Source of the DNA: Limimaricola hongkongensis DSM 17492
GTDB taxonomy: Bacteria > Pseudomonadota > Alphaproteobacteria > Rhodobacterales > Rhodobacteraceae
Length of the DNA stretch: 64,000 nucleotides
Direction of reading: 5' to 3'
Assembly: GCF_000600975.2 (NCBI RefSeq)
Contig: NZ_KK088653.1
Span: 682,501-746,500, forward strand
This document shows, in pieces, positions 37,661 to 45,550 of this stretch. The translations under genes were made by a program, and so were the position numbers. The notes beneath the pieces were generated by a model. That model was not told the origin of the DNA, did no database searches, and saw only the letters and a list, made by a program, of their open reading frames with translations. Position 1 is the first letter of the stretch. Each line of letters opens with the position of its first letter.

Positions 37661-37693
37661 AAAAACGCGGCTCCCGGAGGAGCCGCGCTTTTT
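37661..37693. terminator. Bidirectional intrinsic terminator
   Basis: AAAAA, then a perfect 9-bp stem CGCGGCTCC / GGAGCCGCG with a CGGA tetraloop, then CTTTTT. The T-run occurs on both strands, so it can serve both the membrane protein gene and the convergent DUF6280 gene. Confidence 0.9.
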
Positions 37694-37712
37694 CCATGCC
37701 CTCGGGCCGCGA

Positions 37713-38036
37713 TCAGGCGGCGCGGGACTCCAGCTCGGCGGCGTGACGGCGCTCGCTTTCCTCGCGCGACAGCGCGACCGAGGTGCGCACACCCTTGCCC
37801 ACGAATTCCATCAGCCCGGCGACGACGCGCTCATTGGGGTCGATCCCGGCGCAGGACAGCACCTCGCGGCCATCGCGCGAGCGCGCCCAACGGGCGATCT
37901 GCTCGGGGCCGTTGCCATATTTCTTGTCGTCGGCGATCGCATCGTCCAGAGCGGCAAGGACGACGGCCGCGAAGAGCTTGCGGGCGCGGTTGCCCTGCTC
38001 GTTGTTGTAGGCGGTGCCGTCAACGAAATCCTTCAT
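37713..38036 (-). CDS. DUF6280 family protein
   Basis: A 107-residue soluble protein: [20 protein letters not shown], a helical segment [20 protein letters not shown] and a C-terminal half [26 protein letters not shown]. It is strongly conserved in Rhodobacterales but without a known function; it has no Cys cluster, signal peptide or membrane helix. Two adjacent ATGs exist; the one at 38036 has the better distance (6 nt) from AAGGA. It shares a bidirectional terminator with the membrane protein gene. Confidence 0.85.
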   Translation of the reverse strand: MKDFVDGTAYNNEQGNRARKLFAAVVLAALDDAIADDKKYGNGPEQIARWARSRDGREVLSCAGIDPNERVVAGLMEFVGKGVRTSVALSREESERRHAAELESRAA

Positions 38037-38267
38037 CATGCTTCCTTACGTTCTTTTTGCTCTTGTCGCCACTGCGTCCGAGTGACTATCCCGATTTCGC
38101 CCCGATTCGGGTCGTTGATTTCGGAATGCCAGTCATGCGTATGGTGCATGGCTCGAAACGCTGCGACCTTGCGGGGCGGGCTCAGCTTGCCTTGGGGCGG
38201 CCCGCGAGATATAGGCGGGGGCCAATCTCGATCAACCCATCGCCACAATTCCGTCACATGGACCGAC

Positions 38268-38831
38268 ATGCCCAAGATCAACGGTAACGAAATCCGCCCC
38301 GGCAACATTCTCGAGCACAATGGCGGCCTCTGGGCTGCCGTGAAGGTCGATCACGTGAAGCCCGGCAAGGGCGGCGCCTTCGCGCAGGTCGAGCTGAAGA
38401 ACCTGCGCAACGGCTCCAAGCTCAACGAGCGGTTCCGCTCCGCCGACAAGGTCGAGCGCGTGCGTCTCGAGCAGCGCGACCAGCAATTCCTGTTCGAAAC
38501 CGACGGCATGCTGACTTTCATGGACAGCGAGACCTATGACCAGATCGCGCTGCCCGCCGATCTTCTGGGCGAGCGCCGGCCCTTCCTGCAGGACGGCATG
38601 ACCGTGCAGATCGAGTATTACGGCGAAGAGGCGCTCAACGTGTCGCTGCCGCAGAAGGTCACCTGCAAGATCGTCGAGACCGAGCCGGTCGTGAAGGGCC
38701 AGACCGCGGCCAACAGCTTCAAGCCCGCCACGCTCGACAACGGCGTGCGCGTGATGGTGCCGCCCTTCGTCGGGCAGGACGAGGACATCGTCGTCAACAC
38801 CGAGACCATGGAATATTCCGAGCGCGCATGA
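38268..38831 (+). CDS. efp: Elongation factor P
   Basis: Translation factor of 187 residues that relieves ribosome stalling at polyproline stretches. The three beta domains are present, and the tip loop VKPGKGGAF places the modifiable Lys at K34. The pattern with Lys suggests beta-lysylation by EpmA or an unmodified mode, as in other alphaproteobacteria. The ATG at 38268 gives the family-standard start; longer frames are spurious. An intrinsic terminator follows 52 nt after the stop. Confidence 0.97.
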   Translation: MPKINGNEIRPGNILEHNGGLWAAVKVDHVKPGKGGAFAQVELKNLRNGSKLNERFRSADKVERVRLEQRDQQFLFETDGMLTFMDSETYDQIALPADLLGERRPFLQDGMTVQIEYYGEEALNVSLPQKVTCKIVETEPVVKGQTAANSFKPATLDNGVRVMVPPFVGQDEDIVVNTETMEYSERA

Positions 38832-38883
38832 TCGCGCTCCCGGTCTTGGGGCCGGCGAGCGACAGGTTGCGCCATGATGGATG

Positions 38884-38912
38884 GGGCGGCTCCTTCGGGA
38901 GCCGCCCTTTTT
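38884..38912 (+). terminator. Rho-independent terminator of efp
   Basis: Perfect 10-bp stem GGGCGGCTCC / GGAGCCGCCC closed by a TTCG tetraloop and followed by TTTTT. It separates efp from the next gene. The rest of the gap to 39098 is relatively AT-rich (around 38990-39050) and may hold the promoter of the RTX-like gene. Confidence 0.92.
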
Positions 38913-39098
38913 CTTCGCGACCGGAGCCGCCGCGTCGCCATGCCGTCCGGCGCGACATGTAGCAAACGCGAGCTTCGTCCGAAGACGGTCGTTCCATTGA
39001 CCGAAAAGTGATAATCTGTGTCTAGTTCATGATGCGGCGATCACTCGCCGCCATCTCCAGCTCCATTTTTCCAGTGCCGTTGTTTGGGAGAGCGTGTC

Positions 39099-40313
39099 AT
39101 GGCTCGTATTAAGTTTTTTCCCGCCGCTGCGTGGATCTACCGGTATAGTTCATTCGAAGATGCCGAAGTTGTCTCTCTGAACAGCCAGAAGATGGTCCTG
39201 AGTTATCTCGGCGACGGTTTCGAGCCGGATCAAAGCCCGGCCAGGGCGGTCATTTCCTTCAAGGAGGCCAGCCTGTTTACCCCGTCTCAGGGTCGCGAGG
39301 CCGGTCAGGACCTTTTTCTGGATGGGCTGGTCGACAAGATCGTCTGGTTCAACGAAGCCGGTGCGCGGCTGATGGTTCTCGATCAAGTGGATTTGGATGC
39401 GGGGCTGTTTCACCATTACCTTCGGAACGAACCCTGGCAGGCCTATGATCTGCTGGTCTCGGGCGGTTCGCGCTTCATCAGCAATGCGCCCGATCGGGAC
39501 GGCAATGACATCACGACCGGGGTCGGTGACGATATCGTACGGATCGTGAAGGGCGGCTCCTATATCAAGGATACGGGCGGGTCCGACAGTTACGAAGGTC
39601 ACGCCGATGGCCATGATGCCGTCACATATGATCACTGGAATTTCGGCGGGCGGCTGCCCGAGCGAGGGATCGACGCCAATCTCGAAAAGGGCCGCATTCT
39701 GGGGCCGGATGGGGAAATCGACCGAATTTCATCGGTCGAGGAGGTTCGCGGCACGAATCTGGCCGACGTGTTTCGGGGAAACGGGCAGGACAACACGTTC
39801 CACGGGTTTCGTGGCAATGACCTGATGATCGGCGGCGGTGGTTTCGATATCGTGTCCTACAGGCGTGACGACGAGTCCGGCGGTGATGACGCGGTGAGCG
39901 TGAATCTCGCGCGCGGGCGGGCGCGTGACGGCTTCGGCACGACGGATCGTCTCAGGTCGATAGAAGGCGCCGAAGGCTCCGATCAGGATGACCTGTTCAG
40001 AGACGACAGGGGCGACAACTATTTCAACGGGCATGACGGTGATGACCGCTTTTTTCTCAAGGTCGGCAATGACGTCGTCTTTGGCGATGACGGCGCCGAT
40101 ACGTTCATTTTCCTCAGCCGAAAGTTCGGATCCGACAGGATCGGTGATTTCAATCCCGACGAAGGTGACAGGATCGACATTCGGGCCGCGGCCTCGATCG
40201 ACGATGTCAGCATTTTCACGGACATGAACGGCACCGGCATCGAGCTCAACGGCAAGAGCAGTGTATTCCTCGAAGACTATTTCGGCGCGGTCGAGCCTTA
40301 CCTTCTGCTCTAG
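39099..40313 (+). CDS. RTX-like calcium-binding protein
   Basis: A 404-residue acidic protein. The C-terminal 270 residues contain Gly/Asp-rich nonapeptide-like repeats (GNDITTGVGDDIVR, FRGNDLMIGGGGFD, GHDGDDRFF, GNDVVFGDDGADTFIF) and the closing SDRIGDFNPDEGDRIDI, all typical of RTX proteins exported by type I systems and folding on extracellular calcium. The first 130 residues match nothing I recognise. There is no Sec signal peptide. ATG 39099 has GGGAGAG 6 nt upstream. Its base composition is visibly less GC-rich than its neighbours, which suggests transfer. Its stop shares CTAG with ygfZ. Confidence 0.82.
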   Translation: MARIKFFPAAAWIYRYSSFEDAEVVSLNSQKMVLSYLGDGFEPDQSPARAVISFKEASLFTPSQGREAGQDLFLDGLVDKIVWFNEAGARLMVLDQVDLDAGLFHHYLRNEPWQAYDLLVSGGSRFISNAPDRDGNDITTGVGDDIVRIVKGGSYIKDTGGSDSYEGHADGHDAVTYDHWNFGGRLPERGIDANLEKGRILGPDGEIDRISSVEEVRGTNLADVFRGNGQDNTFHGFRGNDLMIGGGGFDIVSYRRDDESGGDDAVSVNLARGRARDGFGTTDRLRSIEGAEGSDQDDLFRDDRGDNYFNGHDGDDRFFLKVGNDVVFGDDGADTFIFLSRKFGSDRIGDFNPDEGDRIDIRAAASIDDVSIFTDMNGTGIELNGKSSVFLEDYFGAVEPYLLL

Positions 40314-41047
40314 TCGGCGCGCGTGACCCTTGCTTCGCCCGCGTGCATCTCGCCCTGTGCCCGGTCGAAGCGCAGCCATGCGATGGCTTCGTCGCCGGCG
40401 CGGCTGTGCAGCGTGCCAACGGCTTTGTCGCCCGACATGATCGAGGTGCCCGGATCGGCGGCGCCGTCGATCGCGACGCGGGCAAAGCCCTTGCGCAGCT
40501 CGGTCTTGTGTTTCATCCGCGCCGTGACCTCCTGGCCGACATAGCAGCCTTTCTTGAAGTCGACGCCGCCCATCCGCTCGAAGCCGGCCTCGAGGATATA
40601 GCTCTCCGGGCCGAGCTCGCTGCCCCATTCGGGGATCAGCTTCGCGACCCGGATCGCGGTCCAGTCCGTGCCGTCATCGCCCGACGCGGCGCCATAAAGT
40701 CGCCAGCCCAGATCGGGATGGCGCGGGTCGGGCAGGGCGCCCTCGGGCGCCGGGCCGGTGCCGCGCGAGACCTTCACATCCGCCTCGGCCAGCGCGACGT
40801 CGGCGCGCAGCTTGTACATGGAAAGACGCTGGAACAGCTGCGGCGCAACGCCCGCGTCGACGTCGATCAGGAAGCGCGCATCCTCTCCCTTGAGGAAGAA
40901 ATCCGCGATGAGCTTGCCCTGCGGCGTCAGCAGGGCGGCATAGGCCAGCTTGTCCTTCGCGCGCGCGATGTCATTGGTGACGAGCCCCTGAAGGAACTCC
41001 TCTCGGTCGGCGCCGGTGACGGCGATGATGGTGCGGTCCTGTGTCAT
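40310..41047 (-). CDS. ygfZ: Folate-binding protein YgfZ
   Basis: A 245-residue GcvT-like protein of the YgfZ/IBA57 family, which uses tetrahydrofolate to support maturation or repair of Fe-S enzymes such as MiaB and radical-SAM proteins. The family fingerprint KGCYVGQEV is present (in DFKKGCYVGQEVTARMKHK), and VTGADREEFLQGLVTNDI is the typical start of the folate-binding region. ATG 41047 is chosen over a longer frame with an implausible leader. It is read with the ABC exporter genes upstream, 31 nt away, and its stop overlaps the convergent RTX-like gene. Confidence 0.93.
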   Translation of the reverse strand: MTQDRTIIAVTGADREEFLQGLVTNDIARAKDKLAYAALLTPQGKLIADFFLKGEDARFLIDVDAGVAPQLFQRLSMYKLRADVALAEADVKVSRGTGPAPEGALPDPRHPDLGWRLYGAASGDDGTDWTAIRVAKLIPEWGSELGPESYILEAGFERMGGVDFKKGCYVGQEVTARMKHKTELRKGFARVAIDGAADPGTSIMSGDKAVGTLHSRAGDEAIAWLRFDRAQGEMHAGEARVTRAD

Positions 41048-41078
41048 GGCCCCTACATAGGGGCGCGCGCGGCCCGCG

Positions 41079-42872
41079 TCAGCCCGTCTCGGCGTCGCGG
41101 AACTGCAGCGCGTGCAGATCGGCATAGATGCCGCCGCGCGCCAGAAGCTCGGCATGGCTGCCTTGGTCGACGACCTCGCCGTGATCCATCACCACGATGC
41201 TGTCGGCGCTCTGCACGGTCGAAAGGCGGTGCGCGATCACCAGCGTCGTGCGCCCCTCAGACAGCCGCTCCAGCGCCTGCTGCACCACCGCTTCGGATTT
41301 CGTGTCGAGCGCGCTGGTCGCCTCGTCGAGCAGCAGCACCGGCGTGTCTCGCAGAAGCGCGCGTGCGATCGCGACGCGCTGGCGCTGGCCGCCAGACAGC
41401 GACGAGCCGCGCGGGCCCGCCGGGCTGTCGAGCCCGTTGGGCAGGCGCGGCAGGAAATCCGAGACATGGGCCGCGTCGAGCACCTCGCGCAGCCGCGTTT
41501 CGCTGACATCGGTGCGGCCCAGCAGGATGTTGTCGCGGATCGTCTCGTCGAACAAAAGCGCATCCTGCGTGACCACGGAAATGAGCCCGCGCAGCTCCTC
41601 GATCTTCAATGCCCGCGTCGGAACGCCGCCGATGCTGATCTCGCCCGATTGCGGATCGACGAGCCGGGCCAGCAGGTTGAACACGGTGCTCTTGCCCGCG
41701 CCCGAGGCGCCGACCAGCGCGGTGGTGCGGCCCGGCTTGGCGGTGAAGCTCGCGCCGCGCAGCACCGGCAGGTCGCCATAGGCCAGCCGCACGTCGTCGA
41801 GCCGGATTTCCGGCGCGCCGCCGGGGGCGGGGCGGGGGCTTTGGGGCGATACGAGAGAGGGCTTGGCATCGAAGATCGCGCGCATCCGCTCGATGCTGGC
41901 GGCGGCGGTCTGCCATTGGCCCGAGATGTTGCCCAGGCGGCGCAGCGGCTCGAAGGCGAGGCTCATGGCGGTGAAGAAGGCCATGAACTGGCCCACCGAC
42001 TTGTCGCCCGCGATGATCTCGGCGCCGCCATAGAACAGCACGCCGAGAAACCCGAGACCGGTCATGATGTCGATCATCGACGGGATCGCGGCCTGCCCGG
42101 AGGCGGCGCGGATCTCGGCGTGCAGGCGCTGGTCGATCAGCTTGCCATAGCGGTCGGACTGGTAGCTTTCGAGCCCGTTGAGCTTGATCGGCGCGATGCC
42201 ATGGAACACCTCGTCGAGCCGGGTCGACATGCGCGCCGCGATCTCGCGCGAGACGCGCGAGCGGCGGCGCACGTATTTCTGCGCGATCAGCGAGGGCAGC
42301 ACGAGCACGGGAATGCCGATCAGCGCCACCAGCGTCCAGCGCCAGTCGACCGACAGCGCCACCGCGAATAGCGCAACCACCGAAGTGAGGTCGCGCCCAG
42401 CGCCGGTGACGAGCGTGGCCCAGACCCGGTTGATCGAACCGACATCGCCCTGCACCCGCTCGATCAGGTAACCCGGCGGATGCGCCTGGTGCCAGCCGCC
42501 ATCGAGCCGCATCAGATGCGACAGCAGGTCGGAGCGCAGATCGGCGGCGCTGCGTTCGCGGATCATCGTCATGATCACCCGCTGGCTCATCGAGGTGACG
42601 GCGCGCACCACGAAGATGCCCATGACGACGACGCCGACGATCCACAGCGCATCGGTGCGCCCGGCGACGAAGACCTCGTCGAACATCGGCCGCATCATCG
42701 AAGCGAAGAGCCCCAGCGAGCCGCCCTCGATCGCCATCAGCACCATCGCGACGACGAGCCAGCGCCAATGCTTGGCGAGATAGCCGCGCCACAACCACAA
42801 AAACAGCCCGCGCGGATCGGGATGCGGGGTGCCGGGATCGGCGTCGGCGGGCGGGCGCAGCGCCGTGGTCAC
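41079..42872 (-). CDS. ABC transporter, fused permease and ATPase (MsbA-like exporter)
   Basis: A 597-residue half-transporter: six membrane helices (about 35-330) followed by an ATPase domain with Walker A GASGAGKST, signature LSGGQRQRVAIARALL, Walker B VLLLDEATSALD and the switch His in VIAHRLS. This organisation matches MsbA/BmrA-type lipid or drug exporters that work as homodimers. The substrate cannot be assigned. The start ATG overlaps the stop of the upstream phosphatase gene (42869-42872), so the two are probably translated together. Confidence 0.92.
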   Translation of the reverse strand: MTTALRPPADADPGTPHPDPRGLFLWLWRGYLAKHWRWLVVAMVLMAIEGGSLGLFASMMRPMFDEVFVAGRTDALWIVGVVVMGIFVVRAVTSMSQRVIMTMIRERSAADLRSDLLSHLMRLDGGWHQAHPPGYLIERVQGDVGSINRVWATLVTGAGRDLTSVVALFAVALSVDWRWTLVALIGIPVLVLPSLIAQKYVRRRSRVSREIAARMSTRLDEVFHGIAPIKLNGLESYQSDRYGKLIDQRLHAEIRAASGQAAIPSMIDIMTGLGFLGVLFYGGAEIIAGDKSVGQFMAFFTAMSLAFEPLRRLGNISGQWQTAAASIERMRAIFDAKPSLVSPQSPRPAPGGAPEIRLDDVRLAYGDLPVLRGASFTAKPGRTTALVGASGAGKSTVFNLLARLVDPQSGEISIGGVPTRALKIEELRGLISVVTQDALLFDETIRDNILLGRTDVSETRLREVLDAAHVSDFLPRLPNGLDSPAGPRGSSLSGGQRQRVAIARALLRDTPVLLLDEATSALDTKSEAVVQQALERLSEGRTTLVIAHRLSTVQSADSIVVMDHGEVVDQGSHAELLARGGIYADLHALQFRDAETG

Positions 42873-43567
42873 GGCTTGGCCCGCCCGGCGTCAAAACCGC
42901 GCTGCGCGGCCTCGGCGTCGTATTCGGTGGCGATCCATTCCTCGATGCCGATCGGGCCCTGTTCCTGCCGCGCGGCGTAGAGATCGAGGATGTGGTCGAG
43001 AATGCCGGTGCGCGAGCGCCGGAAATGCAGGAAACGCGGATGCAGCTGGCGGCGCGCCGCCTCGATGCCATGCCCTTCGGCCAGAAGGTGCAGCGCCGAG
43101 GCGAAACCGGCGCGGTCGGCGCCGGATTTGCAATGCATCACCACCGGGCGCTCGGCCTCGCGCAAAAGCGCGAACAGCCGCAGAATCTGGTCGCGGGGGG
43201 CGGCGCGGCGGGCCGAAAGCTGGGTCGACACCAGCCGCAGCCCGAGCGCGCGGCAGCTTTCGGCCTCGAACAGGTAGCGCGGATGCGCGCCCTCGCCGCG
43301 CAGGTTGATGACCGTGCGGATGCCGATCTTGGCCATTTTGCCGAAGCGGCCATGCGTCGGCTGGTTGGAGCGGAACACGCCGGGGCTCACGAGATGGAAA
43401 TTGGTCCACCAGTAGCGCAGGATCGCGTGGTCGAGGATCAGGTAGCTCGCCAGCGCCCGGCGCCGTGCGCCCGGGTCGCCCAGATGATGATGGTGCCCCG
43501 TGCGGGCGCGCCGCTCCCAGGCCTTCAGATTGTCGAGAAGCTTCATCGCCAGTCCCATCACACGCAT
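42869..43567 (-). CDS. Tyrosine/dual-specificity phosphatase family protein
   Basis: About 232 residues with the cysteine phosphatase P-loop HCKSGADRAG (CX5R) and an upstream VINLRGEGAHPRYL region typical of the DSP/PTPLA-like fold of bacterial tyrosine phosphatases. FHLVSPGVFRSNQPTHGRF is the conserved N-terminal motif of this small-phosphatase group. Several ATGs are possible; 43567 has GGAAGG just upstream, but 43558 or 43546 would also do. It overlaps the ABC transporter start, so a regulatory or envelope-polysaccharide role is possible but not shown. Confidence 0.85.
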   Translation of the reverse strand: MRVMGLAMKLLDNLKAWERRARTGHHHHLGDPGARRRALASYLILDHAILRYWWTNFHLVSPGVFRSNQPTHGRFGKMAKIGIRTVINLRGEGAHPRYLFEAESCRALGLRLVSTQLSARRAAPRDQILRLFALLREAERPVVMHCKSGADRAGFASALHLLAEGHGIEAARRQLHPRFLHFRRSRTGILDHILDLYAARQEQGPIGIEEWIATEYDAEAAQRGFDAGRAKP

Positions 43568-43681
43568 CCGGCCTTCCATAAGCCGCCACGCCCCCCCTCG
43601 CAAGGCAGCGGGGTTTGACGGGGGCGCGGCGGCGGCCTAGGGCAAGAGGGGTCAGGGCAGATCGGACGGGAGAGGCGGGCC

Positions 43682-44296
43682 ATGGTTGAGGCAAGGGTCG
43701 AGGTGATCGACAGGGTGCGGCTCTGGCCGAGCCACGCCATGGTCTCTGGCCGCCCGGCCCGCGTCAAATGGGGCGCCTGGGCGGTTTACCTGCCGGGGCC
43801 GCAGATCAAGCTCATGCACGCGGTGGCGGGGCAACAGCATTGCATCTACCACAAGGCGCCCAAGCGCGAAGAGGTGCTCGGCGGTTTTGATACGCGAAAC
43901 GGGGCCGAGGATTGGGCCCGCGCCTTTTCGACGCCCGTGCTGCGCCGGGTGGCCGAGAACTGGGTGATGTTCACGCGGCTGCACGCCGCGGGGCTGGGGC
44001 CCGAGCCGATGGGGCTCGTGGTGGTGCGCGACTATCGCAGCTTCTTTTCGCGCGGGCGCTCGATCACGGCGGGGCTCAGGCTCGCCGATCTGACGAAGTA
44101 TCCCGAGAAGACCCCCGCCACCGAAGGCGAATTGCGCGCCGCCGGCATCCTGCCCGATCGCAGCCGCGCTTCGCTGCGCGAGCAGATCCGCGGCTATGTG
44201 AGCGATCTCAACAACCTGCACGGCGCGATGCCCGAAGGTGGCGATGCCGAGGTCGCGCGGGTCGAGGCGGCGTTGTCGCAGGCCTTGGGGCGCTGA
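43682..44296 (+). CDS. Uncharacterised protein
   Basis: A 204-residue soluble protein that I cannot assign to a family with confidence. It has no signal peptide or membrane helix and is rich in Arg and aromatic residues. The stretch RVAENWVMFTRLHAAGLGPEPMGLVVVRDY recalls the hinge of kinase-like folds (a helix, then GLGP, then a strand), but no catalytic HxD or DFG is visible, so this is only an impression. RBS is weak (GAGAGGCGGGCC). It lies between divergent phosphatase and aminotransferase genes. Its codon use is ordinary for the region, so it is probably real. Confidence 0.7.
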   Translation: MVEARVEVIDRVRLWPSHAMVSGRPARVKWGAWAVYLPGPQIKLMHAVAGQQHCIYHKAPKREEVLGGFDTRNGAEDWARAFSTPVLRRVAENWVMFTRLHAAGLGPEPMGLVVVRDYRSFFSRGRSITAGLRLADLTKYPEKTPATEGELRAAGILPDRSRASLREQIRGYVSDLNNLHGAMPEGGDAEVARVEAALSQALGR

Positions 44297-44364
44297 AGGA
44301 CCGTTGACGCCGGGGGCGGGGGGCGCGAGGCTGCGCGCGGTCCATCCTTGCGCGAGGCTTTCGC

Positions 44365-45546
44365 ATGACGCTCTCCCACGGCCGTCCCTATCTTGCCATC
44401 CCCGGCCCCTCGGTCATGCCCGACCGGGTGATCGCCGCGATGCAGCGCCCGGCCCCCAACATCTATACCGGCGCGCTGCACGAGATGACCGCCACGCTGT
44501 TGCCGGACCTGAAGCGGATCGCGGGCACCGCGCATCACGCGGCGATCTACATCGCCAACGGCCACGGCATGTGGGAGGCGGCGCTCTTGAACGTGCTGGC
44601 GCGCGGCGACCGGGTGCTGGCGCTGGTATCGGGGCATTTCGGGCAGGGCTGGGCCGCGACCGCCCGCGCGCTGGGCGCGCAGGTCGAGGTGATCGAAAGC
44701 GACGGAACCGGTCCGGTCGATCCGGCGCGGCTCGAAGCCTATCTGCGGGCCGATCGCGGTCATGACATCCGCGCCGTCATCGCCTGCCATGTCGATACCG
44801 CGACCGGGGTGCGCACCGACATGGCGGCCTGCCGGGCGGCGATGGATGCCGCCGGGCATCCGGCGCTGCTGATGGCCGATTGCATCGCCTCGCTGGGCTG
44901 CGACCGCTTCGAGATGGATGCTTGGGGCGTCGATGTCGCCATCACGGCCAGCCAGAAGGGGCTGATGACGCCGCCGGGGCTCGGCTTTGTTTTCTTCAAC
45001 GACCGCGCCGCCGCGGCCCGCGACCGGGCCGACATGGTCACGCCCTATTGGGACTGGCGGCCACGCGCCGCGCCCGAGCTCTATTACCAGTACTTCGCGG
45101 GCACCGCGCCGACGCATCATCTCTATGCGCTGCGCGCCGCGCTCGACCTGATCGGCGAGGAGGGGATCGAAGCGGTCTGGACGCGCCATGCGCGGCTGGC
45201 CGACGCGATCTGGGCCGCGGTCGAAAGCTGGGGGCGGGCTGGCGAGATGCGGCTTGGCGTCGGCGACCGGTCGGCACGCAGCCATGCCGTGACCTCGATT
45301 TCGCTCACCGCGCCAGATGCCGACCGGCTGCGGGCGTGGTGCGAGACCGAGATGGGGGTGACATTGGGGATCGGGCTGGGGCGGGTGCCGCCCGAGGGCT
45401 GGTTCCGCATCGGCCATATGGGCCATGTCAACGCGCATATGGTGCTGGGTGCGCTCGGCGCGATCGAGGCGGGGCTTTGCGCGCTGCGTATTCCGCATGG
45501 CGCAGGCGGTGTGGCGGCGGCCGCGCAAAGGCTGGCCGCCGCCTGA
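44365..45546 (+). CDS. Class V aminotransferase (serine/alanine-glyoxylate aminotransferase family)
   Basis: A 393-residue PLP enzyme. The start YLAIPGPSVMPDRVIAAM, the cofactor-binding VLALVSGHFGQGW, and the PLP lysine in ITASQKGLMTPPG (K198) are the hallmarks of the serine-glyoxylate/alanine-glyoxylate transaminase group. It probably transfers an amino group between serine, alanine or aspartate and glyoxylate, but substrate specificity is open. It ends 4 nt before the convergent phaZ stop. No serine-cycle genes are nearby. Confidence 0.9.
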   Translation: MTLSHGRPYLAIPGPSVMPDRVIAAMQRPAPNIYTGALHEMTATLLPDLKRIAGTAHHAAIYIANGHGMWEAALLNVLARGDRVLALVSGHFGQGWAATARALGAQVEVIESDGTGPVDPARLEAYLRADRGHDIRAVIACHVDTATGVRTDMAACRAAMDAAGHPALLMADCIASLGCDRFEMDAWGVDVAITASQKGLMTPPGLGFVFFNDRAAAARDRADMVTPYWDWRPRAAPELYYQYFAGTAPTHHLYALRAALDLIGEEGIEAVWTRHARLADAIWAAVESWGRAGEMRLGVGDRSARSHAVTSISLTAPDADRLRAWCETEMGVTLGIGLGRVPPEGWFRIGHMGHVNAHMVLGALGAIEAGLCALRIPHGAGGVAAAAQRLAAA

Positions 45547-45550
45547 GACG

